From an uncultured Pseudoflavonifractor sp. (GTDB lineage Bacteria > Bacillota > Clostridia > Oscillospirales > Oscillospiraceae): a DNA stretch of 64,000 nt. The notes under the pieces are model-generated. The model worked only from the letters and a program-made list of their open reading frames with translations, did no database searches and had not been told where the DNA came from. This document shows positions 8,030 through 15,553 of the stretch, in pieces; the first letter of the stretch is position 1; each line of letters opens with the position of its first letter. The position numbers were made by a program, and so were the translations under genes. The stretch spans positions 1 through 64,000 of the forward strand of contig CANPTT010000008.1 in assembly GCA_947577065.1 (NCBI GenBank), in the 5' to 3' direction.

Positions 8030-8872
8030 ATGTCTTCCCCCTCCGCACCCCCTCGCTGGCTTATGCTGGTCCTAATGGGCTGCCTGAGCTTTCTGCTGGT
8101 CTTTTTTCTCTCCCGTTCCGATTTGGCCGGATCCCCGGCTGAGGCCGCGATAGCCTCTCCCACCGCCACCCCTGTGCCTACATCCTTTCCGGAGCCCGTA
8201 CCCCTCCCCACTCCGGCCCCTACCCCAGAGCCCACTCCGGAGCCGGACTGGTCCCAGCCCGTCCCCGAGGGAGAGGCGGCAAATCAGGAAGAATGGTTTT
8301 CCGACGCCGTCTTTATCGGAGATTCCCGCACCGACGGCCTCAAACTCTATAGCGGCATTACATCCAAGGCTGCCTTTTTGGATCATACGGGTCTTACCGT
8401 CTACGATGTGCTGAATGAAAAAGAGGTGATCCGCTCCGGCGGGGAAAAGCTCTCTGTTTTGGGCGCGCTTGCTCTGGGAGCCTATGGGAAGGTCTACATA
8501 TCTCTGGGCATCAATGAACTAGGCTATTATGATCCCCAGGGCTTCTCCGAAGCTTACGGCCAGATCATCGACGCCATTCGGGCCTGCCAGCCTGAGGCCC
8601 GCCTGTACATCCAGTCCATTCTTCCGGTAAACTCCGCCAAATGCAAGGCCAATGACGTCCCCTACTATGTGACCAATGAGGGGGTATCCAGCTACAACAG
8701 CATCCTTCCCGCTCTCTGTGAGGAGAAAAAGGTCTTTCTGTTGGATATCCCGGCCGAGCTGAGAGATGAGTCCGGTGAAAGTCCCGACCAGCTCTCCGCC
8801 GACGGAGTCCATTTTAAAAAAGCGGGCTATGGCCTTTGGCTGGAGTATCTCACCACCCATACAGGTCAATGA
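8030..8872 (+). CDS. Membrane-anchored SGNH/GDSL-type hydrolase
   Basis: The 280-residue protein has one N-terminal membrane segment (residues 10-28), a Pro/Thr-rich linker (45-75) and an SGNH domain. Catalytic marks are the FIGDSR block (Ser99), Gly/Asn of SLGINE (Asn162) and Asp258/His261 in ADGVHF. The fold places it outside the cell as an esterase, perhaps a deacetylase of wall polymers or exopolysaccharide. It is followed by a DUF4358 lipoprotein and by a paralogue that has lost the serine. The ribosome site is TAGGAG. The substrate is not known. Confidence 0.82.
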   Translation: MSSPSAPPRWLMLVLMGCLSFLLVFFLSRSDLAGSPAEAAIASPTATPVPTSFPEPVPLPTPAPTPEPTPEPDWSQPVPEGEAANQEEWFSDAVFIGDSRTDGLKLYSGITSKAAFLDHTGLTVYDVLNEKEVIRSGGEKLSVLGALALGAYGKVYISLGINELGYYDPQGFSEAYGQIIDAIRACQPEARLYIQSILPVNSAKCKANDVPYYVTNEGVSSYNSILPALCEEKKVFLLDIPAELRDESGESPDQLSADGVHFKKAGYGLWLEYLTTHTGQ

Positions 8873-8895
8873 TCCCGCCCCAGGAGGAGCTATAT

Positions 8896-9354
8896 ATGAG
8901 AAAAATCCTCTGCGCCGCTTGTCTTTCCGCCCTTTTCCTCACTCTGAGTGCATGTGGCGGAGGGGGGGAGAAGGCGGAATTTTCCCCCACCGATGACGCC
9001 AGGACTCTTCTGGATTCCCCCGGTGTCTTTGGAGAGGCTTTGACCGAGATCGACCAGTCCACCGCCTGCGCCCTTTACGGCATTGAGGAGACCACCGTCA
9101 CCGAAAGCGCCGTCTATGGCTCCACCTCCTCCGCCGAGGAGCTTGCCATCTTCACCTTCTCCGACGAGACCTCCGCTCAGGCTGCCGCCCAGCAGTTTAC
9201 TTACCGAGTGGAGGACCGGCGGGACGAGCTTGAAAATTATCTGCCAGACGAGCTTCCCAAGCTGGATTCCGCCATCGTGGAGGTTCGAGGGAACTCCGCT
9301 CTGTTGGTCATCGCCGCCGACTACGGCCCGGTAGACGTCTTCTTGGGGAACTGA
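8896..9354 (+). CDS. DUF4358-type lipoprotein
   Basis: The 152-residue precursor has a lipoprotein signal ending in a lipobox (TLSAC, Cys20), so it is anchored to the outer face of the membrane. The mature domain, with EELAIFTFSDETSAQAAAQQ and a central charged RVEDRRDELENY helix, fits DUF4358, a family of small Clostridia lipoproteins often found beside SGNH hydrolases. The ATG at 8896 follows AGGAGGAG. It sits between two SGNH-fold genes in one operon and may be an accessory subunit; no activity is known. Confidence 0.75.
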   Translation: MRKILCAACLSALFLTLSACGGGGEKAEFSPTDDARTLLDSPGVFGEALTEIDQSTACALYGIEETTVTESAVYGSTSSAEELAIFTFSDETSAQAAAQQFTYRVEDRRDELENYLPDELPKLDSAIVEVRGNSALLVIAADYGPVDVFLGN

Positions 9355-9357
9355 CCC

Positions 9358-10086
9358 ATGAAAATTTATAAGCTCCCTCCCGTGGCCCTGTCCCTGCTCC
9401 TGCTCCTCTCCCTCCCCGGGCAGGCCGCCCCGCCCTCCCACCGGCAGGTCCTTCCCCAGGTGGTGGACGCCCCCCACGTTTTTAACACCCCCCTCCCCGC
9501 CTCCCGTCCCGTATCCGCCGATTGGTTTTCCGACGCTGTGTTCATTGGAGACGCCCGTCTGGGAGAACTTCTGAATGCGGGTCTATTCCAGCCCGCTCTG
9601 GCTCTCACCCAAATCGGCCTCAACGTCCGGGACGTCCGTTCCGGCAGTCTCTTCTCCCTTGACGGGCAGCGCGCCACTCTTCGTCAAATGCTGGAGGGGA
9701 CACAGTGGAAAAAGGTCTATCTTATGCTGGGCTTTAATGAGGCAGCCTGGATGGACGACCAGGAATTTTATGAGGAATACTCCGCCCTTATCGACGACCT
9801 GCGCGCCCTGCTTCCCGGCGCCCAGATCTATCTCCAGACCCTGATCCCCGTCACCGTCTCCCGGGCGGTGGCCCAGGTCCCGGATAACCGTCTTTTGGCC
9901 GACCGCAGCGCTCTTTTGACCCGCTTGGCCCGATCCCAGCGGGTCTATCTGGTAGCTGTGGACGCCTTTTTTACCGAGGCAAACGGGACGCTCTCCCCCG
10001 GACTCAGCACCGACGGACTCCATCTGACCGCCGAAGGAAACGCCCGGTGGTTTGAATACCTCCGCACCCACACCATGGGAAGTTAG
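9358..10086 (+). CDS. SGNH-fold exoprotein lacking the catalytic serine
   Basis: This 242-residue secreted paralogue of the gene at 8030 has a cleavable signal (ALSLLLLLSLPGQAA) and the same blocks. The serine block reads FIGDAR (Ala66 in place of Ser), while Asn127 (LGFNE) and Asp219/His222 (TDGLHL) are kept. Without the nucleophile it should not act as a serine esterase. It could bind the same polymer, stabilise the partner, or use another mechanism. The codon is GCC, so this is not a simple read-through of a Ser codon. It starts three bases after the lipoprotein gene and is followed by a terminator. Confidence 0.8.
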   Translation: MKIYKLPPVALSLLLLLSLPGQAAPPSHRQVLPQVVDAPHVFNTPLPASRPVSADWFSDAVFIGDARLGELLNAGLFQPALALTQIGLNVRDVRSGSLFSLDGQRATLRQMLEGTQWKKVYLMLGFNEAAWMDDQEFYEEYSALIDDLRALLPGAQIYLQTLIPVTVSRAVAQVPDNRLLADRSALLTRLARSQRVYLVAVDAFFTEANGTLSPGLSTDGLHLTAEGNARWFEYLRTHTMGS

Positions 10087-10094
10087 ACAAAATC

Positions 10095-10132
10095 AGCCCC
10101 CGGCGTTTTGAAAACGCCGGGGGCTTTCTTTT
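10095..10132. terminator. Bidirectional rho-independent terminator
   Basis: A 15-bp perfect stem, AGCCCCCGGCGTTTT with its complement, is followed by TTTCTTTTAA on the plus strand and GATTTTG on the minus strand. It separates the converging SGNH operon and the obg operon. Confidence 0.85.
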
Positions 10133-10310
10133 AATCCTCAGGAATAGGGGCGATCACAGGCTTTCCGTCCCGGCTCAGCAGAGGGGTCACCCCACCGCCG
10201 CTGCCGCTCCAAAGGTAGAGGTACTCTACCCCCGTCGCCCTGTCCAGCCATATGTCCGCACCGGAGCCGATCCCTTGGCTATATATTTTTTCAAACCGTT
10301 TTTCCGCCAC
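10131..10310 (-). CDS. Small DUF6440-like protein (GTG start)
   Basis: A 59-residue ORF opens with GTG at 10310, preceded by GGGAGGG. The sequence reads MAEKRFEKIYSQG, then GADIWLDRATGVEYLYL, then GGGVTPLLSRDGKPVI. The RFEKIY start, the ATGV(E/Q)YL segment and the GG(L/V)TPLLxxDGKPV end are the pattern I associate with DUF6440, a small family common in Firmicutes with no assigned function. It lies 18 bases downstream of obg, in the same direction, so it is probably in the same transcript. The stop abuts the terminator. Confidence 0.7.
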   Translation of the reverse strand: MAEKRFEKIYSQGIGSGADIWLDRATGVEYLYLWSGSGGGVTPLLSRDGKPVIAPIPED

Positions 10311-10328
10311 GTTTCCCTCCCCTTTCTC

Positions 10329-11612
10329 TCATTTACGGTATTCAAATTCCAGATTATAAAGGCAAATGGGGTCTCCATCTTGTATCCCCATCTCCTCCAG
10401 TCTGGCATACACGCCGGACTCTCTCAGCTTCCGCTCAAACCAGTTCCGAGATTCGTAATCCCCAAAGTTTACATTGGCCATAAGCTGGCGCAGCCAGGGC
10501 CCGTCCACCACCCAGGTCCCATCCACCACCTCGATGGTCGGGGGCTGGGTGATATCCACCTCAGGAGGCCGCTCTACAAACGTGGGCTCATATACCGTAA
10601 TGGGAGGCAGCTCCCGGAGCTGTCCGGCGGCATACCACATCAACTCCTTTGTCCCCTGATGTGCGGCGGCGGACATCTCAAAGAAGGGCAGTCCCAGCTT
10701 CTCTGCATGGGCCCTCAGCGCTTCCAGCCCCTCCCTGTCCTGGGCAATATCCACCTTGTTTCCCGCCACGATCATGGGACGGGAGGCCAACTCAGGACTA
10801 TACTCCGCCAACTCCCCATTGATGGCTTCAAAATCCTCCACCGGGTCCCGCCCCTCACTTCCGGACACATCTACCACATGGATCAGCAGCCGGCAACGGT
10901 CGATATGGCGCAGAAAATCATGTCCCAGCCCAGCCCCCTCCGCAGCCCCTTCAATAATGCCGGGGATATCCGCCAGAACAAAGGAGGTGTTCTCATCCAG
11001 CGCCACCACCCCCAGATTGGGGGACAAGGTGGTAAAGTGATAATTGGCGATCTTGGGCTGGGCCCGGGTCACCACGCTGAGAAGGGTGGATTTCCCCACG
11101 TTGGGAAATCCCACCAGCCCCACATCGGCCAGCAGCTTCAGCTCCAAAGTCACGTCCCGCTCCTGGCCGGGGAGGCCCGCCTTGGCAAAATGAGGCGCCT
11201 GCCGGGTTGGGGTAGCGAAATGCTGGTTGCCCCAGCCGCCCCGGCCGCCCCGACACAGCACGAACGTCTCCTGTCCCGCCATGTCGCAGATGATCTCACC
11301 ACTGTCGGTATCTTTGACCACGGTTCCCCGGGGGACCCGGATGTAAAGGTCCTCTCCGTCTTTGCCCGAGCAGCGCTTCCCCTGGCCCGGCGCCCCATCG
11401 GGCGCCACATACTTGCGCTTATACCGAAAGTCCATCAGTGTGGACATGTGCTCATCCACCCGGAGGACCACGTTGCCTCCCCGACCGCCGTCGCCCCCGT
11501 CGGGCCCCCCTGCGGCCACATACTTCTCCCGGTGAAAGGCCACCGCTCCTCCGCCGCCCGCACCCGCGCGAACGGTAATACGGGCCTTATCTATAAATCC
11601 GTTGTTCGCCAT
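10329..11612 (-). CDS. obg: GTPase Obg (ribosome assembly / stress)
   Basis: The 427-residue protein has the three Obg domains in order. A glycine-rich OBG fold (1-158: RAGAGGGGAVAFHREKYV, GGDGGRGGNV) is followed by a G domain with GFPNVGKS (P-loop), DIPGIIEGA (switch II) and NKVD. A C-terminal OCT domain of about 80 residues ends with the YNLEFEYRK tail. Obg binds the 50S subunit late in assembly. Its place near rplU and rpmA is the classic arrangement. All GTPase motifs look intact. The start codon follows AAAGGGATTTG. Confidence 0.97.
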   Translation of the reverse strand: MANNGFIDKARITVRAGAGGGGAVAFHREKYVAAGGPDGGDGGRGGNVVLRVDEHMSTLMDFRYKRKYVAPDGAPGQGKRCSGKDGEDLYIRVPRGTVVKDTDSGEIICDMAGQETFVLCRGGRGGWGNQHFATPTRQAPHFAKAGLPGQERDVTLELKLLADVGLVGFPNVGKSTLLSVVTRAQPKIANYHFTTLSPNLGVVALDENTSFVLADIPGIIEGAAEGAGLGHDFLRHIDRCRLLIHVVDVSGSEGRDPVEDFEAINGELAEYSPELASRPMIVAGNKVDIAQDREGLEALRAHAEKLGLPFFEMSAAAHQGTKELMWYAAGQLRELPPITVYEPTFVERPPEVDITQPPTIEVVDGTWVVDGPWLRQLMANVNFGDYESRNWFERKLRESGVYARLEEMGIQDGDPICLYNLEFEYRK

Positions 11613-11640
11613 CTCACAAATCCCTTTCCTTCCAAACCCC

Positions 11641-12063
11641 TTAAAACTCCAGTAAATTTAAGCCGACCTCACCGCTGAACTTTCGTCCCGCCTGTCCATC
11701 CCACACCTGGACAAATATCTCCGCCGTGGCGCTGATGACGCAGCGGGTCAAGTGCCCCGCATAAACCTCCCCCTTCGCGGGATCCCCAAAGGTGATGTGA
11801 AGATGGAGGTAGGGTTCCCCCTCCTTGCGGGTAATATTTCCCACCAGGGCGGAAACCTCATACTCCCCCTCACAGCGCTTGCCATAAAATTTTTTCTCCT
11901 CCACACGGAAGAGCCCCACCGTCACGTCCTTCGCCGCCCCCAGCCCGGTGATGCAGGCCAGCCCGACCTCTTCCTCTTTTGCCAGCCGGGTGAGGCAATC
12001 CACCACCTCATCCCCGGGATCCAGGCGGAGAACATAGCCCTCGCCGTATTTCCGATATTCCAT
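11641..12063 (-). CDS. PPC/DUF296 domain DNA-binding-like protein
   Basis: The 140-residue protein fits the PPC (DUF296) fold found in plant AT-hook proteins and stand-alone in bacteria. Marks are YVLRLDPGDEVVDCLTRLAKE, the GLGAAKDVTVG loop, and LHLHITFGDPAKGEVYAGHL with clustered histidines, which in bacterial homologues can bind metal. The ATG at 12063 has GGGAGG upstream; the longer in-frame start would enter the terminator hairpin. It lies between the L27 terminator and obg, which is not the usual order. Function in bacteria is not established. Confidence 0.8.
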   Translation of the reverse strand: MEYRKYGEGYVLRLDPGDEVVDCLTRLAKEEEVGLACITGLGAAKDVTVGLFRVEEKKFYGKRCEGEYEVSALVGNITRKEGEPYLHLHITFGDPAKGEVYAGHLTRCVISATAEIFVQVWDGQAGRKFSGEVGLNLLEF

Positions 12064-12080
12064 GGAATACCGCCTCCCTT

Positions 12081-12120
12081 TTAAAAAAGAAAGCCGCAAA
12101 CGAAGGTTCGTTTGCGGCTT
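12081..12120 (-). terminator. Rho-independent terminator after rpmA
   Basis: AAGCCGCAAACGAA pairs perfectly with its complement around GG, followed on the minus strand by TCTTTTTTAA. It ends the rplU-prp-rpmA transcript just before the DUF296 gene. Confidence 0.88.
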
Positions 12121-12128
12121 CTTGCTGC

Positions 12129-12407
12129 TTACTCCGTGACGATAGAGACCTGCTTGCGGTCCTTGCCCAACCGGGAGAACTTCACCTTGCCGTCCCGCAG
12201 AGCGAACAGGGTGTCGTCGCTGCCCTTGCCCACGCCCTCGCCGGCGTGGAAGTGGGTGCCCCGCTGCCGGACCAGGATGTTGCCGGCCAGCACGAACTGG
12301 CCGTCGCCCCGCTTCACGCCCAGGCGCTTGGCGTTGGAATCACGGCCGTTCTTGGTGGAGCCGCCGCCCTTTTTATGAGCGAAAAACTGAAGACCAATAT
12401 TCAGCAT
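12129..12407 (-). CDS. rpmA: 50S ribosomal protein L27
   Basis: At 92 residues this is L27 with the Firmicutes N-terminal extension [10 protein letters not shown], cut off by the Prp protease before [14 protein letters not shown], the segment that reaches the peptidyl transferase centre. The body has the [25 protein letters not shown] and [10 protein letters not shown] motifs. The gene order rplU-prp-rpmA places the processing protease between its substrate and L21. Length and motifs are normal. Confidence 0.98.
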   Translation of the reverse strand: MLNIGLQFFAHKKGGGSTKNGRDSNAKRLGVKRGDGQFVLAGNILVRQRGTHFHAGEGVGKGSDDTLFALRDGKVKFSRLGKDRKQVSIVTE

Positions 12408-12412
12408 TGGTA

Positions 12413-12742
12413 TTACACCTCCATGACGATGATATTGTCGGGATACTCCTCCTGAAGCTGGGTGAAGTAGACCATCAGAGCCGCCATCAAAGTCTGGCAG
12501 GTGCTCTCGTTGGTCTGTCCCAGTCCCCCGGGGAGCTTAAGGGAAATGAGGGCCTTCTCCGGCTTCACCTTCACGCCGGCCTCCAGCCCCAGTACGTCGT
12601 TGACGGCGCACTCGGTAAGCCGGACCGCGCTGGTGACGGCGGCGCAGAGAACATCCTTCCCTGCTTCCGCCAGACCGCTGTGGCCCTCCACCTGGAAGGA
12701 AACAATGTTGCGCCCCTCCATGTGAAATGTGGCCTGGATCAT
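12413..12742 (-). CDS. prp: Ribosomal-processing cysteine protease Prp
   Basis: The 109-residue protein matches Prp (formerly YsxB), which removes the L27 leader peptide. The catalytic pair is visible: His in [10 protein letters not shown] (about residue 21) and Cys in [11 protein letters not shown] (about residue 33). The start codon overlaps the rplU stop by one base (TGATG), indicating translational coupling, and rpmA starts a few bases after its stop. Confidence 0.95.
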   Translation of the reverse strand: MIQATFHMEGRNIVSFQVEGHSGLAEAGKDVLCAAVTSAVRLTECAVNDVLGLEAGVKVKPEKALISLKLPGGLGQTNESTCQTLMAALMVYFTQLQEEYPDNIIVMEV

Positions 12743-13053
12743 CAGGCCTTGATCTTGCCGATGGTCACTTTGGTGTAGGGCTGACGATGGCCCTGCTTCC
12801 GGCGGTAGTTCTTCTTGGGCTTATACTTGAAGACGATGATCTTCTTACCCTTGCCGTTCTTTACCACCTCGGCCTCCACCGTGGCGCCCTCCACAACGGG
12901 AGCGCCAAAGGTAGCCTTGTCGCCGTCGATGACGGCCAGGACCTTGTCAAAGGTGATCTTGTCGCCGGCCTCGTTGGGCAGCTTCTCGATGAAGAGGGTA
13001 TCCCCCTCCGCCACCTTGTACTGCTTGCCGCCGGTCTCGATGATTGCATGCAT
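12742..13053 (-). CDS. rplU: 50S ribosomal protein L21
   Basis: A 103-residue L21 has the typical [18 protein letters not shown] start, the [12 protein letters not shown] middle, and a basic C-terminus with [17 protein letters not shown] that contacts 23S rRNA. It is first in the rplU-prp-rpmA operon. A consensus promoter and an approximately 85-base structured leader precede it. The ribosome site is AAGGAG. Confidence 0.98.
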   Translation of the reverse strand: MHAIIETGGKQYKVAEGDTLFIEKLPNEAGDKITFDKVLAVIDGDKATFGAPVVEGATVEAEVVKNGKGKKIIVFKYKPKKNYRRKQGHRQPYTKVTIGKIKA

Positions 13054-13136
13054 TTGCTTTCAACTCCTTCATTACGGGCTCGCTGTCGGGGGTGGAGATG
13101 TCTACACCTCTCACTTAGGGACCCATTCAAAGCGGC
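13054..13136 (-). promoter_or_regulatory. Candidate L21 leader (5' UTR of rplU)
   Basis: The roughly 80-base leader contains the hairpin GAGGTGT-AG-ACATCTC followed by CCACCCCC and a run up to the AAGGAG site. Firmicutes rplU transcripts often carry an L21-binding leader for autogenous control. The position and a small stem fit; the consensus could not be checked here. Confidence 0.45.
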
Positions 13137-13142
13137 TTTAGT

Positions 13143-13171
13143 AGTATATCAATCCAATCCGGAAATGTCAA
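13143..13171 (-). promoter_or_regulatory. Consensus promoter of rplU operon
   Basis: TTGACA (13166-13171) and TATACT (13143-13148) on the minus strand are 17 bp apart. The promoter overlaps the 3' end of the upstream HTH gene. Confidence 0.82.
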
Positions 13172-13586
13172 TAGGTTTTGGGGATAAAACCTTGTTTTCC
13201 TGGACTCTCCGCCGCTTTTTCTTCTCTAATTCCGCAAAACGGCTGCTCAAATATTCCGCTGTGACGCAGTCCGGCTCCTGAAACAGCGGGCTATCCCCCC
13301 GGCGGCGGAGGCTTTCCCGGCGCACCCAGGTCTGGTAAAAGGCCAATATCCGCCGCAGGGCTACGATCTCCCCCAGGGTTATCTTGACAGAGACGGTCAA
13401 CCGGTTTTCCTGCTCGTACATTTCCCGAACCCGCGCCAGCCGGCGGCGGCGCAGGAAATCCTGGTACAGGTAGGAGGCCTTTCCCGGAGAGATTTGATAC
13501 ATCTCCCCGATGGCTTTGAAGGTCAGGCCCTGCTGTTCCCGGAGCTTGGTGATCTCCTCGGACATTTTTATGGTTTGGGCATCCAT
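13149..13586 (-). CDS. HTH protein of unknown role
   Basis: This 145-residue basic protein has a helix-turn-helix near residues 12-45 (ITKLREQQGLTFKAIGEMYQISPGKASYLYQDF), reminiscent of sigma region 4 or Trp-repressor-type HTH. A long arginine-rich helical region follows (LRRRRLARVREMYEQENRL). No family was recognised. The ATG at 13586 follows AGAGGTG; an in-frame start seven codons earlier has none. A strong TTGACA-17-TAAAAT promoter drives it. It is divergent from a small XRE regulator, so the pair may be a remnant regulatory module. Confidence 0.5.
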   Translation of the reverse strand: MDAQTIKMSEEITKLREQQGLTFKAIGEMYQISPGKASYLYQDFLRRRRLARVREMYEQENRLTVSVKITLGEIVALRRILAFYQTWVRRESLRRRGDSPLFQEPDCVTAEYLSSRFAELEKKKRRRVQENKVLSPKPIDISGLD

Positions 13587-13607
13587 AGACTTCACCTCTT
13601 TTGACAT

Positions 13608-13651
13608 ATTTTAGGCCACATACAATCTAATGTCAATAGGCAATATATAAT
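13608..13651. promoter_or_regulatory. Overlapping divergent promoters
   Basis: On the minus strand TTGACA (13631-13636) and TAAAAT (13608-13613) are 17 bp apart. On the plus strand a TATAAT (13646-13651) faces the XRE gene. The repeated element AATCTA followed by ATG occurs on either side and may be an operator. Confidence 0.55.
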
Positions 13652-13693
13652 CTATGATAAAATTTTTTATCTACACAAGGGAGATGAATACCT

Positions 13694-13915
13694 ATGTCAT
13701 ATTCTGAAAAGCTGCGGGAGCTGCGGACGGATCATGATAAGACACAGCAACAGATCGCGGATTTATTGCAGACTACGCAAACCTATTACGCCAAATATGA
13801 AAATGGGAAGCATCCCTTGCCTATCAAGCATTTGATAGCTTTGTGCGAATATTATCACGTCTCTGCTGATTATATTCTTGGGCTGCCAAAGGGGTTGGAT
13901 TGGCCAAGGGAGTGA
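13694..13915 (+). CDS. Small XRE-family (Cro/CI) regulator
   Basis: The 73-residue protein is essentially one Cro/CI helix-turn-helix domain: LRELRTDHDKTQQQIADLLQTTQTYYAKYENG, then LIALCEYYHVSADYILGLPKG. The C-terminal YHVSADYILGL segment is typical of Clostridia XRE proteins. It is likely a repressor acting at its own promoter and at the divergent HTH gene. Base composition of the gene is more A/T-rich than its neighbours, consistent with acquisition by transfer. A ribosome site, GGGAGATG, precedes the ATG. Confidence 0.8.
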   Translation: MSYSEKLRELRTDHDKTQQQIADLLQTTQTYYAKYENGKHPLPIKHLIALCEYYHVSADYILGLPKGLDWPRE

Positions 13916-13987
13916 GTTGGGGGTGGTTTCGTCTTCTGCTGATAGGCAGGATGGCGATGATGGGGTGTACCATTCCTTTCACTGAGT

Positions 13988-14132
13988 GGTCTGGGGGACT
14001 ATTCTTTGGCGGCAAAGAATAGCCCTCCAGACCCCCCAAGAAACCGCCAAGGGGAGAGAGTTTCGACTCTCTCCCCCCTTGGAACCCCTCTCTCAACGAC
14101 CAAAGAGGGGGCCCTGCGGGGCCCCTCTTTGG
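13988..14132. repeat. Tandem array of three large hairpins
   Basis: Three long inverted repeats follow each other: 13988-14033 (21-bp stem with two weak pairs, loop GCGG), 14047-14082 (about 15 bp, loop TTCG) and 14100-14132 (about 14 bp, loop TGC). None has a T run. The gap between genes holds no ORF of note. The array may be a repeated intergenic element or a structured RNA. Confidence 0.6.
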
Positions 14133-14154
14133 AAACTCCCCTCAGTTGTTCTAT

Positions 14155-14200
14155 TGTTAAAAACTGACCCCCACGGCGTTACGAAGTAAGCCGTGGGGGT
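14155..14200 (-). terminator. Terminator of the alcohol dehydrogenase gene
   Basis: ACCCCCACGGC pairs perfectly with GCCGTGGGGGT (11 bp, with a further TTAC/GTAA pairing inside the loop), followed on the minus strand by CAGTTTTTAAC. Confidence 0.75.
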
Positions 14201-14318
14201 TCGTTCGCCTTTTCTCTAATGTGACCCCGTTCCTCCCCCCCGCGGGCGCACATTGTGCGCCCCTGCGAAGGGCCAAGAGCAAGGGCGGAGTCCTCACTCT
14301 GGGAAATGTCTGCCCAAC

Positions 14319-15494
14319 TTATTTCGCCCGGCGGTAGATCTCCGCCATATCCTCCCGGGTCAAATGCTTGGCGGCTCCCAGGTTGCCCCGGGTTGCCGCG
14401 TCGCACTTCTCGGCCAACTCCAGCACCTGCTCCTCGGTGAGTTCCAAACCTAACTCCTTCAGGTTGGTGGGCATCCCGATCTCCCGGTAAAACTCCTCCA
14501 TGGCCTCCACTCCCTTCAGGGCGGTGGCGGTATCGTCGGCCTGGGGGGCCACCCCCAGCACGTTAACGGCAAACTTGGCGAAGCGCTCCGGGCACTCGGG
14601 CAGGACGTAGCGGGCCCAAGTGCCCCAGACGGCGGCAAGGCCCGCGCCGTGGGAGACGTCAAACATTCCCCCCAGTTCATGCTCCAGCCGGTGGCAGGCC
14701 CAGTCACCCTTGCCCGCGCCGCAGCCGGTAAGGCCGTTGTGGGACAGGCTGCTCGCCCACATCACATTGGCCCGGGCCTCGTAATCCTTGGGGGCCTTTA
14801 CCAGTGTCCTGGAGGCGTCGATAACCGTGCGCATAAGCCCCTCCGCAATGGCGTCGGTGAGAGCCATCTCGTCGACATTGAAATACCGCTCCATGGTGTG
14901 CATCAGAATGTCGGCACAGCCGCAGGCGGTCTGGTAGTCGGGCAGAGTCATGGTCAGCTCCGGATCCATAATGGCAAATTTGCACCGGCACAGATCGCTG
15001 TTGCAGCCTCGCTTAATGCCTCCATCCTCATTGGTGATAACAGAGGAGTCGCTCATTTCACTGCCCGCCGCAGCAATAGTGAGCACCGCACCGATGGGGA
15101 GGCAAGCGGTGGGGGTGCGCTTAAAGTCATAAAAATCCCAGACCTCGCCTCCGCTGGCTACACCGTAACCGATGGCCTTGGCCGAGTCGATCGTGCTGCC
15201 GCCGCCCACGGGGAGAAGGAAGTCCACGCCCTCCCTCTCGCACAGGGCGATCCCCTCCCGCACAAGCCCCACATGGGGGTTGGGGACTACGCCGCCCAGT
15301 TCTACGTATCCAACACCCACCGCGTCCAGGGACGCCTTTACCCGGTCCAGGACCCCGGTGCGTTTGACGCTGCCTCCCCCGTAGTGGATCAGGGCCTTCT
15401 TGCCGCCAAAAGCCCTGACCTGTTCCCCCACTTGGTCCAGGGCGCCCTTTCCAAAAATCACCTTTGTGGGGGTGTAGTACTGAAAATTCATCAT
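14319..15494 (-). CDS. Iron-containing alcohol dehydrogenase (butanol dehydrogenase type)
   Basis: The 391-residue protein is a group III iron-dependent alcohol dehydrogenase most like the YugJ/BdhA butanol dehydrogenases. The nucleotide-binding motif GGGSTIDSAKAIG lies near residue 96. Metal ligands are expected from the Asp before the TMERYF segment and from histidines in ILMHTMERY, RLEHELGG and VSHGAGLA. It should reduce aldehydes to alcohols with NAD(P)H in fermentation. The start is the first ATG of an ATG-ATG pair, behind GGGAG; a longer ORF upstream has no ribosome site. It is monocistronic with its own terminator. Confidence 0.9.
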   Translation of the reverse strand: MMNFQYYTPTKVIFGKGALDQVGEQVRAFGGKKALIHYGGGSVKRTGVLDRVKASLDAVGVGYVELGGVVPNPHVGLVREGIALCEREGVDFLLPVGGGSTIDSAKAIGYGVASGGEVWDFYDFKRTPTACLPIGAVLTIAAAGSEMSDSSVITNEDGGIKRGCNSDLCRCKFAIMDPELTMTLPDYQTACGCADILMHTMERYFNVDEMALTDAIAEGLMRTVIDASRTLVKAPKDYEARANVMWASSLSHNGLTGCGAGKGDWACHRLEHELGGMFDVSHGAGLAAVWGTWARYVLPECPERFAKFAVNVLGVAPQADDTATALKGVEAMEEFYREIGMPTNLKELGLELTEEQVLELAEKCDAATRGNLGAAKHLTREDMAEIYRRAK

Positions 15495-15553
15495 GCTCTG
15501 TCCGCTCCCTTCAAAAATATATTGTATCGGCAATGCAGGCCGGCGTTCAGCCC

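Noticed and set aside
10278-11678. A 467-codon plus-strand frame opposite obg
   Set aside because: It is antisense to obg, which has all GTPase motifs; the plus frame has no ribosome site at its start.
14041-14132. A CRISPR array or tandem direct repeat in the hairpin region
   Set aside because: The units are different inverted repeats with no shared direct-repeat sequence and no spacers of constant length.
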